This document shows, piece by piece, positions 31,812 through 39,292 of a stretch of DNA of 44,436 nt. The stretch lies in assembly GCA_027312225.1 (NCBI GenBank), contig DAICXK010000001.1, positions 1 through 44,436 of the forward strand, given 5' to 3'. Position 1 is the first letter of the stretch; every line of letters starts with the position of its first letter. Below the pieces are notes generated by a model, which was given only the letters and a program-made list of their open reading frames with translations, was not told the DNA's origin and searched no databases. This DNA is from Candidatus Saccharimonadota bacterium (GTDB lineage Bacteria; Patescibacteriota; Saccharimonadia; Saccharimonadales; Saccharimonadaceae). A program made the translations under genes and the position numbers.

Positions 31812-32651
31812 TTACCTCTTCCTCTTCGCATCATGGCGACTCTTTACAATTAGCTTGCCGGTGTCTTTACGGCGACGTGTACGATAGCCGAGTGTCAATT
31901 GACCCCATGGCGTACGTGGCGGTTTACCACTACCGTGACGACCGCCGTCACCACCACCGTGCGGGTGATCCGCGGCGTTCATAACAACACCACGAACAGT
32001 CGGGCGAATACCCTTGCGTCGGTTGCGACCAGCTGAACCAATCTTGACGTTCTGATGCTGGATGTTGCTTACCACACCAAGTGCAGCTGTTGCTTCGAGG
32101 CGGAATTTGCGGACTTCACCAGATGGCAAGCGCACCTGTGCATAGTCGCCTTCTTTTGCCATTAGCTGAGCCTTAGCACCAGCTGAACGAACCATTTGTG
32201 CGCCGCGGCCCGGATTGATCTCGATCGCATAGATCTGAGAACCAACAGGGATATTCGCAAGTGGCATGCGGTTAGACGTTTCGATCGGCGCATCAGGACC
32301 ACTGGTAATTACCTTACCCTTGGTCATGCTGGTGTCAGCGAGGATGTAGTGGTACAGACCGTGCTGATCCTTGACTCGGGCGATACGTGCCGAACGGTTT
32401 GGATCGTACTCGATCTCTTCAACCGTCACGGTCAGGCCTGCTGCCAATTTATGGTTCATCAGACGGTAATGTCGCTTGACACCACCGCCACGGTGACGAA
32501 CCGTGATGCGACCTGTGTTATTACGACCAGCATTTTGCTTTTTACTCTTTGTCAGGCTCTTGAGAGGCTTCTTAGTAGTAATCTGGCTGTAATCTTCGGT
32601 CGTCATACCACGACGAGCAGGAGTAGTTGGGTTATATGCTTTTACTGGCAT
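31812..32651 (-). CDS. rplB: 50S ribosomal protein L2
   Basis: A 279-residue uL2. It begins MPVKAYNPTTPARRGMTTED and has GRNNTGRITVRHRGGGVKRH, RPTVRGVVMNAADHPHGGGD and a basic tail. The HPHGGG loop is the family signature near the peptidyl transferase centre. TAATG overlap with rplW. Confidence 0.97.
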   Translation of the reverse strand: MPVKAYNPTTPARRGMTTEDYSQITTKKPLKSLTKSKKQNAGRNNTGRITVRHRGGGVKRHYRLMNHKLAAGLTVTVEEIEYDPNRSARIARVKDQHGLYHYILADTSMTKGKVITSGPDAPIETSNRMPLANIPVGSQIYAIEINPGRGAQMVRSAGAKAQLMAKEGDYAQVRLPSGEVRKFRLEATAALGVVSNIQHQNVKIGSAGRNRRKGIRPTVRGVVMNAADHPHGGGDGGRHGSGKPPRTPWGQLTLGYRTRRRKDTGKLIVKSRHDAKRKR

Positions 32652-32968
32652 TACTTCTTCTCCTCTTCAGCTGGCACATCGAAGACCTGAATGCTGTCAC
32701 CCTCGGCCAATGTTACGTACGCCTTCTTTGAATCTTTACGTGTCGTCGTACCTGGGTAGCGGTTCTTGCCGCGGCTGTAGCGAACTGCTTTACCGCTTTG
32801 TACCAATGTCTTAATATTTGTTACCTTGACATCAAACTGCGACTCAACTGCGTCAACAATCTGTTGCTTGTTTGCATCAAGAGGCACGCTGAATACATAG
32901 GTATTCGTCGCTAAGCTTTGTGCGTAGGCTTTTTCAGTTGCGCGGGGGATGATTAATAGTTGTGACAT
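32651..32968 (-). CDS. rplW: 50S ribosomal protein L23
   Basis: A 105-residue uL23 beginning MSQLLIIPRATEKAYAQS, with YVFSVPLDANKQQIVDAVES and VKVTNIKTLVQSGKAVRYSR. It docks SRP and trigger factor at the exit tunnel. The ATG at 32968 is chosen for the family start and a GGAGG upstream inside rplD; the longer frame from 32989 overlaps rplD. Confidence 0.95.
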   Translation of the reverse strand: MSQLLIIPRATEKAYAQSLATNTYVFSVPLDANKQQIVDAVESQFDVKVTNIKTLVQSGKAVRYSRGKNRYPGTTTRKDSKKAYVTLAEGDSIQVFDVPAEEEKK

Positions 32969-32969
32969 A

Positions 32970-33578
32970 TTACGCCTCCTCCTTTGCAATTAGCCAGTCA
33001 GTGATCACTGGAATAGCGCTCGGCGCGATCACAATGTGATCAGCGTTCAGGATGTGATACACGTTAAGGTACGTGGCGCTCACAAGAAGAACTTGCTGAA
33101 TATTGTTAGTTGCGCGGATGATCTCTGGCGTCTTCTCGCTCACAACGACCAGCACCTTGCGATCAAGCTTGTTATCAGCAAGGAACTTGACGACTTCTGA
33201 TGTCTTACCGGTTGTCTTGACATCCTTGACAAGGATGTTCTTTGCTTCGTTGGCTAGTGAGAGAGCTTGGCGAACTGCCACGCGCTTGCTGGTTTTAGTC
33301 AGCTTCTTCGTGTAGTTTTCGTTGCCTCGTGGGCCGAAGACGACACCACCACCACGCCAAATTGGGTTACGAGTCGAGCCAAATCGTGCACGACCAGTAC
33401 CTTTTTGCTTCCATGGCTTTTTACCACCACCACGAACCTCACCACGTTGCAGTGTGGTTGCGCTTGCCTGGCGGCTGTTTGCGAGGAAAGAATCATACGC
33501 AAGCTTTAGCAGCTCGTGATTCTTTACTTCTACGTTAAATACTTCCTTCGGAAGGGTTGTCTTGGTTGTCTCAGCCAT
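32970..33578 (-). CDS. rplD: 50S ribosomal protein L4
   Basis: A 202-residue uL4 with RGGGKKPWKQKGTGRARFGS, the tunnel loop, then NPIWRGGGVVFGPRGNENYT. L4 autoregulates the S10 operon in gammaproteobacteria; whether it does so here is unknown. TAATG overlap with rplC. Confidence 0.97.
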   Translation of the reverse strand: MAETTKTTLPKEVFNVEVKNHELLKLAYDSFLANSRQASATTLQRGEVRGGGKKPWKQKGTGRARFGSTRNPIWRGGGVVFGPRGNENYTKKLTKTSKRVAVRQALSLANEAKNILVKDVKTTGKTSEVVKFLADNKLDRKVLVVVSEKTPEIIRATNNIQQVLLVSATYLNVYHILNADHIVIAPSAIPVITDWLIAKEEA

Positions 33579-34189
33579 TATGCCTTTCCTCCGATCACGA
33601 CCAAGCCCTTACGAGGACCAGGTACGGCGCCCTTAAGACCAATCAGGTTGTTGACCGTATCAACATACGCAACCTCAAGGTTCTTTACTGTCACGCGGTC
33701 ATGGCCCATGCGGCCTGGCATCTTCTTGCCCTTAAAGACCTTTTGTGGGTACATCGAACCAATTGATCCGACGCGGCGTACCACGCCGTTACCACCGTGT
33801 GACTTTGCGCTGGTGTTAAAGTTGTGTCGCTTTACCGTACCGGCAAAACCCTTACCTTTGCTGGTGCCTGTCGCATCAACGACATCGCCCAGTGCAAACG
33901 CACTTACGTCGATTTGATCACCAACCTTAAGGTCGGCGAGGTCATCGACACGAAATTCCCGAATAAACTTCGGAGATACTTTGGCTGTTTTTGTATGACC
34001 AGCCACGGCCTTGCTCAGGTTCTTACCCTCACCATATGCTACCTGCACTGCGTTGTAACCGTCGGTTTCGACAGTCTTTACCTGAGTCACAGTCACAGGG
34101 CCAGCTTGAATCAAGGTCACCGGAACGGTGCGCCCATCTTCGCTGATGATTTGGGTCATACCAATTTTGGTACCGAGAAGTGCTTTCAT
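33578..34189 (-). CDS. rplC: 50S ribosomal protein L3
   Basis: A 203-residue uL3 beginning MKALLGTKIGMTQIISEDG, with GKGFAGTVKRHNFNTSAKSH and KKMPGRMGHDRVTVKNLEV. The ATG at 34189 gives the family start; a TTG three codons upstream is less likely. GGGAG precedes the ATG by about ten bases. It is the first gene of its transcript, since rpsJ has been separated from it. Confidence 0.96.
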   Translation of the reverse strand: MKALLGTKIGMTQIISEDGRTVPVTLIQAGPVTVTQVKTVETDGYNAVQVAYGEGKNLSKAVAGHTKTAKVSPKFIREFRVDDLADLKVGDQIDVSAFALGDVVDATGTSKGKGFAGTVKRHNFNTSAKSHGGNGVVRRVGSIGSMYPQKVFKGKKMPGRMGHDRVTVKNLEVAYVDTVNNLIGLKGAVPGPRKGLVVIGGKA

Positions 34190-34283
34190 TGCCTTCAAAC
34201 TCCCATTTAAAATCTCCGGTGACGAGTGGTATCCGTCGGGTTCTACCCCTGCTGGACCTGCTCATTCACGCGGAAACAAGTTG

Positions 34284-34338
34284 TTATTACGTAATAAGTT
34301 ACCCAGCTATCCTAGCACAAATAACCCCCGTAAGTCAA
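34284..34338 (-). promoter_or_regulatory. Promoter and palindrome of the rplC-rpsH operon
   Basis: On the minus strand TTGACT (34333-34338), 18 bases and TAGGAT (34309-34314), with TG one base before the -10 (extended -10). Just downstream, at 34284-34297, lies the perfect 14-bp palindrome TTATTACGTAATAA, over or right after the predicted start of transcription. It may be an operator. The leader to rplC is about 110 bases. Confidence 0.7.
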
Positions 34339-34506
34339 GAGTTTGAGAGCGTTAAGAGTCAGGCTGTCGAGAGCGTTGCTGAGCAGTCAAAGATCGTCGG
34401 CGAAATCAAAGGCAATGCTGACAGCATAAAGGACACTATCACTTCTGAGGTTTCAGGTGTCGTCACTGAAGCCAAAGAAGCATTCAAGGGCTCTACCCAA
34501 AACTAA
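34330..34506 (+). pseudogene. 3' remnant of a coiled-coil ORF
   Basis: In this frame the last ~57 codons before the TAA are coding-like: VSQEFESVKSQAVESVAEQS, then KGNADSIKDTITSEV and VTEAKEAFKGSTQN, an amphipathic helix. No credible start codon exists; the frame runs back through the rplC promoter and into rplC. It is probably the tail of a gene whose 5' part was lost when the rplC promoter region came to lie here. A non-standard start cannot be excluded. Confidence 0.4.
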
Positions 34507-34560
34507 GCATATTTAGTATACTGACGAATATACTATTATTCACCAAAGGGAGCATACGTC

Positions 34561-34869
34561 ATGGTGGCAAAAAAGGAAGCTGCAAAGACAACTAAAAAAG
34601 CAACGACAAAATCGACAGCATCAAAATCAAAGTCCGTAACTACTAAGAAGCCCGTGTCACGGCCTGCCGCAAAGTCTAAGAAGGCTGCACCGGTCCAATC
34701 ATTCCGCCTCAGCCGAGAAACCGAGAAGTTTATCTCTTCACGCATCACCAGGCAAACTGTTTACTGGCTTATCCTTGCGCTCGCGATACTCGCCATGGGG
34801 CTCCTCGTGCTCAAGGCACAGCTTGATATCCTCCAGACATTAAACGAGATCTCAGAAGGCCTTTACTAA
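34561..34869 (+). CDS. Lys/Ala-rich protein with one transmembrane helix
   Basis: A 102-residue protein. Residues 1-45 are almost only Lys, Ala, Thr and Ser (KKEAAKTTKKATTKSTAS), like histone H1-type tails. A helix with LSRETEKFISSRITRQT follows, then one membrane segment (VYWLILALAILAMGLLVL) and a short end. The basic tail should stay in the cytoplasm and could bind DNA or RNA near the membrane; that is inference. AAAGGGAG lies seven bases before the ATG, and a TATACT at 34517-34522 is a possible -10 box. No family is recognised. Confidence 0.75.
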   Translation: MVAKKEAAKTTKKATTKSTASKSKSVTTKKPVSRPAAKSKKAAPVQSFRLSRETEKFISSRITRQTVYWLILALAILAMGLLVLKAQLDILQTLNEISEGLY

Positions 34870-34886
34870 AGATTATTTGCTAATTT

Positions 34887-34915
34887 AAAATACCTCCCGC
34901 ACTGGGAGGTATTTT
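34887..34915. terminator. Bidirectional terminator between convergent genes
   Basis: The stem AAAATACCTCCC/GGGAGGTATTTT with a five-base loop, serving both the Lys-rich gene and rpsJ. It shows that rpsJ is transcriptionally separate from rplC. Confidence 0.9.
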
Positions 34916-34932
34916 AATATACCGCAATACAA

Positions 34933-35250
34933 TTACATTCGGATTTCTGCATCCACGCCAGCTGGAAGGCTGAGGTTCTGCAGGCTGTCGATCGTCTTCG
35001 GCGTTGCACCCGTGATATCAATCAAACGCTTGTGAATACGCATCTCAAATGCTTCACCCCCTGTCTTATAGACGTGCGGGCTCTTCACGACAGTATATGT
35101 GCTCTTACGAGTTGGTAGTGGCACAGGACCCGCGACAACAGCACCGGTACGAATAGCCGTGTCGATAATTTGCTTTGCTGACTGGTCGATGACCTTGTGA
35201 TCATATGCCTTAAGACGAATACGGATCTTTAGTCCTTCTTCTTTTGCCAT
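34933..35250 (-). CDS. rpsJ: 30S ribosomal protein S10
   Basis: A 105-residue uS10 with [40 protein letters not shown] and the C-terminal [27 protein letters not shown] precedes the ATG. TACAAT at 35292-35297 on the minus strand is a probable -10 box. It is monocistronic here, 740 bases from rplC, instead of leading the S10 operon. A truncated second copy of its 5' end lies at 37256-37358. Confidence 0.96.
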   Translation of the reverse strand: MAKEEGLKIRIRLKAYDHKVIDQSAKQIIDTAIRTGAVVAGPVPLPTRKSTYTVVKSPHVYKTGGEAFEMRIHKRLIDITGATPKTIDSLQNLSLPAGVDAEIRM

Positions 35251-35335
35251 TTCTGACTCCTTTTATGTACTATTCCGTAACCTCTGCTCGCATTGTATCT
35301 TGTCACAGCTGGCCGAGTTCTCGGAATCATTAATA

Positions 35336-35821
35336 TTACTGAGTGATTGTATCAGATTTTGACGCTGTTGTAAATCGGCTCTGGCGCCGAGTCACACCCC
35401 AAAATACTAGCCCCACACCAATCGCCGCACCTACCGTATCAATCAATACATCCCGCACCTCGCCGCTACGACCAGGAATGAACGTTTGATGAATCTCATC
35501 AGAAACCGCATAGATACACGCGATAGTAATACCGATGACAGCTACTCGCCAGGTTATTCTCCGATGTGCTGCCAACGCCCACATGATCAGCGCGCCCAGC
35601 ACCGCATAGGCCATTGCATGTGCTGACTTGCGGACAATTGTTGATAACAATTCTGATGAACCATCCAGACCGATTGCCTGGAGTATCGCCACCAATGTGT
35701 CGCTGCGTCCTTGTGACCCATCGGCAGATTCATTCGATAACAGAAAAATGAGTATCATCCATATCAAAACGATAGACCACCTCACTATTGCTTTGGTCCT
35801 GTATTTTATTTTAAAATGCAT
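35336..35821 (-). CDS. VanZ-family membrane protein
   Basis: A 161-residue protein with about four hydrophobic segments. SDEIHQTFIPGRSGEVRDV is the VanZ-family signature, followed by DTVGAAIGVG. VanZ is linked to teicoplanin resistance, but most homologues have unknown, probably envelope-related roles. No van cluster is nearby. The start at 35821 follows TATGAT by six bases, predicting a leaderless mRNA. Confidence 0.87.
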   Translation of the reverse strand: MHFKIKYRTKAIVRWSIVLIWMILIFLLSNESADGSQGRSDTLVAILQAIGLDGSSELLSTIVRKSAHAMAYAVLGALIMWALAAHRRITWRVAVIGITIACIYAVSDEIHQTFIPGRSGEVRDVLIDTVGAAIGVGLVFWGVTRRQSRFTTASKSDTITQ

Positions 35822-35827
35822 ATTTTT

Positions 35828-35875
35828 ATCATAGCAAAGTGCGAAAACAATTAAGTGACAAGATGATGCTATAAT
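35828..35875. promoter_or_regulatory. Divergent extended -10 promoters for the vanZ-like gene and galE
   Basis: Minus strand: TGCTATGAT, with the -10 at 35828-35833, six bases from the ATG. Plus strand: TGCTATAAT, with the -10 at 35870-35875, seven bases from the ATG of galE. Both predict transcripts starting at or next to the start codon. Confidence 0.75.
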
Positions 35876-35882
35876 ATCTCAT

Positions 35883-36893
35883 ATGAATATTCTTGTTACT
35901 GGTGGGGCTGGCTATATTGGATCGCATACGATTATTGAATTACAAAATGCTGGTCACGTCGTTACCACTGTCGACAACTTATCCAACAGCAACCAAGAAG
36001 CTCTGCGACGTGTCGAGAAAATTACAGGCAAGCCCATCGAATTTCATCAGTTCGCCGTCCAAAATCGGGCAAAACTAGAAGATCTATTTTCGTCCCATGC
36101 ATTTAATGCCGTCATTCACTTCGCAGGGCTGAAATCCGTCGGCGAGTCTGTCGCAGAACCTCTTCAGTATTACCAAAATAATATCGACTCAACCCTGTCT
36201 CTACTTGATGCCATGAATCGCCACGGCGTTAAAAAATTCCTCTTCAGCTCCAGTGCCACTGTGTATGGTACCCCCGAGGAACTGCCCCTAAAGGAAACGA
36301 GCCGCGTTGGAATTGGCATCACCAACCCGTACGGGCAGACAAAATATATGATCGAGCAAATTCTTAAAGACACCTGTGTAGCCGATGAGTCATTCGAGTG
36401 TACGTTACTACGCTACTTCAACCCAGTCGGCGCAGATCCAAGCGGAACAATTGGTGAAGACCCAAGTGATACGCCAAATAACCTTTTGCCCTATGCTGCA
36501 CAAGTGGCGGTCGGAAAACTCAAGGAAGTAAAGGTATTTGGCAACGACTACGACACGGTCGACGGAACGGGCGTCCGTGACTATATCCACGTTGTCGATC
36601 TCGCAAAGGGGCACGTTGCTGCGCTTAACCACACGTCACAGGGCGCAAATGCCTATAATCTATGCACCGGCAAAGGGACCTCCGTTCTTGAACTCATCAA
36701 CGCCTTCAGTAAAGCTGCGGACAGGGAAATTCCCTATGTTATCACCGACCGACGGCCAGGCGATGTCGCCAGTTGCTACGCCAGCCCGGCAAAGGCTAAT
36801 CGCGAGCTTGGCTGGTACGCCGAGCGGACCATTGAACAGGCATGCGCTGACTCATGGCGATGGCAGAAAGGCAATCCAAATGGGTATAATTAA
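35883..36893 (+). CDS. galE: UDP-glucose 4-epimerase
   Basis: A 336-residue short-chain dehydrogenase. LVTGGAGYIGSHT binds NAD, SSSATVYG provides the catalytic Ser/Thr region, YGQTKYMIE the YxxxK pair, and RYFNPVGADPSG and DYIHVVDLAKGHVAAL are GalE signatures. It interconverts UDP-glucose and UDP-galactose for the surface polysaccharide made by the locus downstream. It has its own leaderless-type promoter. A decayed paralogue lies at 38200. Confidence 0.93.
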   Translation: MNILVTGGAGYIGSHTIIELQNAGHVVTTVDNLSNSNQEALRRVEKITGKPIEFHQFAVQNRAKLEDLFSSHAFNAVIHFAGLKSVGESVAEPLQYYQNNIDSTLSLLDAMNRHGVKKFLFSSSATVYGTPEELPLKETSRVGIGITNPYGQTKYMIEQILKDTCVADESFECTLLRYFNPVGADPSGTIGEDPSDTPNNLLPYAAQVAVGKLKEVKVFGNDYDTVDGTGVRDYIHVVDLAKGHVAALNHTSQGANAYNLCTGKGTSVLELINAFSKAADREIPYVITDRRPGDVASCYASPAKANRELGWYAERTIEQACADSWRWQKGNPNGYN

Positions 36894-36918
36894 GTTCAAT
36901 AAAATCACTACTAGCAAG

Positions 36919-37293
36919 TAGGGAGCCCTACTTACGGGCCTTATACTCGCGGTAATCCTCATCAAAACTTTTCTACTTTTTCACCCCGATTACTATACGT
37001 CGGTGTAGTTTGTATTTTTACGAATCGTTATTGTATCGGCAATCACCTACCTATGTATATTCTGGCGGAACGACCATTCTACTTTTATCAAAAATTTTAT
37101 CACCCTACTCGTACCAGTATCGGCGTTGGCAATTTTCGCAGGCCTTCTTCTGGCGCCACAATATTTCGATTTTTTAGCCAGCGAAGATCGACTATTCGAA
37201 GACCTATCCGCTTATTTCCTGCTGGCTTCAAGTCTTTTGCTTTTTATTGCCGCCTGGAGGCGAATACGGATCTTAAGTCCTTCTTCTTTTTGA
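36919..37293 (+). pseudogene. Decayed membrane-protein gene
   Basis: One frame, with no start codon and with an in-frame TAG at 37006-37008, encodes hydrophobic segments: LTGLILAVILIKTFLLF before the stop, and after it FLRIVIVSAITYLCIF, FITLLVPVSALAIFAGLLLA and FEDLSAYFLLASSLLLFIAA. The frame then runs into the antisense of an rpsJ fragment and stops at 37291. The gene is truncated at both ends. I do not recognise the family. The wider 36894-37415 interval holds nothing else except that rpsJ fragment. Confidence 0.6.
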
Positions 37294-37358
37294 GCCATAG
37301 CTCCTCCTCTTATGTGCTATACCATAACCTCCACCACGATCTTGTCGTGACAGAGTTA
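37256..37358 (-). repeat. Truncated second copy of the rpsJ 5' end and upstream region
   Basis: The minus strand from the ATG at 37296-37298 encodes [16 protein letters not shown], matching the true S10 start [15 protein letters not shown], and then diverges into a stop at 37212-37214. The non-coding part also matches: GGAGG-type ribosome site, then the equivalents of ATGTACTATTCCGTAACCTC. The full copy is at about 35208-35310. The copies have diverged, so the duplication is old or came from a related strain. Confidence 0.75.
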
Positions 37359-37415
37359 TCAGTATGATGAAATATTACCATAGGTTTATAACACAATTAA
37401 TAGTCTAGTTAAAGG

Positions 37416-38147
37416 TTATTGTAGACGATTCGTACGGCGATACGCAGGCTGAGAGCGCTTCTTTTCTTCACTATCAGTCTTTGCATATTTATATCCAACT
37501 CTACGTATCACAGGTTCTTCCTCTTTCTTGGGCACCTCATCCTCGAAGAAGCGGGGATCAAGCTCATCATCATCGAGCAAACTCTTCTCACTTCGTGCAA
37601 CTTTTTTCTGTTTCATATTCTCTTTTTCAACCTTTTTGGGGTCGTAAAATATAAAGGCAGCCGCAGCAGCCACAATAACCCCCGCAAACGCCCCCATGAG
37701 TGCTGCTTTCCCGGCAGAGATACCGGAGACAGACGATCCCTGAGAAGCTTCATCTACAACCTTTATATTATTCTTACCATAAAGACGCTCCACTTGTTTG
37801 CCCAGCTCTTCTGAAACAGCAACGACAATACGACGACTCTTTTCACCGGTACTGGTTGTGGCGCTCAGTGTAATAATATTCGTACCGGTCGTATTTGTGG
37901 CCGTCACCATCGCCAACAAGCTACTGTACGACTCATTTATGCTATCACGCCGCCCCACAGCTTCTAGCACACTTCGTGACTTTGCAATCTCGGCAAAATC
38001 CTTTGGCTGATTTACTGCTTCTGGCGTCAAAACTGCAAGCGTACCATTGCTTGTGTACTCAATAGTTTGAAAATAAGCAGCATAAACATAGCCAGCCACT
38101 CCGCCCAAAAGCCCAAGAATGATTCCTGTGATAATATATTTCTTCAT
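37416..38147 (-). CDS. Wzz/YveK-type polysaccharide chain-length or export regulator
   Basis: A 243-residue protein with two membrane helices flanking an outer domain: ITGIILGLLGGVAGYVYAAY at the start and AGKAALMGAFAGVIVAAAAA near residue 150. The outer part has LTPEAVNQPKDFAEIAKSRS, similar to Wzz domains of capsule synthesis proteins. The long cytoplasmic tail is charged and ends in Arg/Tyr-rich RRVGYKYAKT, with no Walker motifs and no clear Tyr cluster. Such proteins control polymer length with the polymerase and flippase, both encoded nearby. Confidence 0.78.
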   Translation of the reverse strand: MKKYIITGIILGLLGGVAGYVYAAYFQTIEYTSNGTLAVLTPEAVNQPKDFAEIAKSRSVLEAVGRRDSINESYSSLLAMVTATNTTGTNIITLSATTSTGEKSRRIVVAVSEELGKQVERLYGKNNIKVVDEASQGSSVSGISAGKAALMGAFAGVIVAAAAAFIFYDPKKVEKENMKQKKVARSEKSLLDDDELDPRFFEDEVPKKEEEPVIRRVGYKYAKTDSEEKKRSQPAYRRTNRLQ

Positions 38148-38158
38148 AGTCAGGTTGA

Positions 38159-38191
38159 ATTATAACTAAAAATAGCACTTTAGTCTATAAT
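38159..38191. promoter_or_regulatory. Divergent -10 boxes for the Wzz-like gene and the galE pseudogene
   Basis: Minus strand: TATAAT at 38159-38164, eleven bases before the Wzz-like ATG. Plus strand: TATAAT at 38186-38191, eight bases before the ATG of the galE pseudogene, so its promoter appears intact. Confidence 0.6.
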
Positions 38192-38199
38192 TGACCAGT

Positions 38200-39203
38200 A
38201 TGGATATCCTGTTACAGGCGAAGCTGGACATATCAGGCTCCGACACACTCGTAGAACTCATAAAAGGCGGCCACACCCCCCATTGTCATAGACATCTCAG
38301 CAATAGTAGTGAAAAAATCGCTTCGACGTGTAGAGAAAATTACTGGCCAACCCATCACCTTCTACGAAGCAAATGTGCGTGATGAAGACGCCCTTCGCAA
38401 CATATCCGAGATTCATTCCTTCGATACCATTATCCACTTAGCAGGAATAAAAGCGGTCGGCGAATCCGTACAGAAACCACTTCTCTACTACAGAAATAAC
38501 CTAGACTCGACTCTTGTACTGGTTGACATGGCAAGCAAATTTGGTTAAAACAAGATCATCTTTAGCTCTTACGCCACAATATATGGCGAACCAAGCAAAC
38601 TACCGCTCAAGGAGACGAGTCATATCGGCACCGGAACTACCCCCACTGCTGGACAAAGTATATGCTAGAGCACAAATACTGGATGACGCAGCAAAGACAG
38701 ACAACGAGTTTGTGATAACGCTACTGCACTAGTTCAATCCAGTTGGTGTACACAAAAGTTGATTGATAGGCGAAAACCCAAACGACATTCCGAATAACCT
38801 CTTACCCTATGTCTCGCGGGTTGCCGCAGGAAAGCTTGCGAGGATTAGTGTATTCGGCGATGATTACGATACGGCTGGCAAAACAGGCGTTCGTGACTAT
38901 ATTCACGTGGTCGATCTTGCAAGAGTTCATATTGCAGCACTCAGCCATTCAAAAGCTGGTGTAAATGTTTTCAGTCTATGCACAGGAAAAGGTACGTCCG
39001 CACTCGAACTTATGGCTACATTCAGCAAAGCCTGCGGAAAAGACATTTCGCATATTATTGTCGGTCGTCGCTCAGGAGATATCGCAGCCTGCTTTGCAAG
39101 CCCTAAAAAAGCGAACGAAGAATTGTCATGGTTTGCAGAAAAAGCCATTGAAGATGCATGTGCTGATGCTTGGAGATGGCAAAGCACCAATCCTAATAGA
39201 TAG
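38200..39203 (+). pseudogene. Second galE, frameshifted
   Basis: The order of similarity to galE at 35883 is kept. The ATG at 38200 starts MDILLQAKLDISGSDTLVEL, where the NAD motif GGAGYIGS is destroyed. After a frameshift comes SLRRVEKITGQPITFYEANV through NLDSTLVLVDMASKFG and a stop near 38547. Scrambled pieces with several stops follow (38550-38760). From 38763 the C-terminal third is intact (IGENPNDIPNNLLPYVSRVA to WRWQSTNPNR). Multiple lesions exclude a sequencing slip as the only cause. It is a diverged paralogue, not a recent tandem copy. Confidence 0.85.
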
Positions 39204-39292
39204 GATACGAAAAGCTGATCCTCATTGAATGCGCTATGTTACTCATAGCTTACTCGACGAGTATTGTCGCCCGCCTACAAGGTGCATACGAC

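Noticed and set aside
34180-34329. Full 108-codon plus-strand ORF beginning in rplC
   Set aside because: Its first half is antisense to the rplC start and crosses the rplC promoter; only the last ~57 codons look coding.
37006-37008. Recoding of TAG as an amino acid
   Set aside because: TAG ends other intact genes in the window (for example at 7797-7799), and this gene is broken at both ends, so it is a pseudogene stop.
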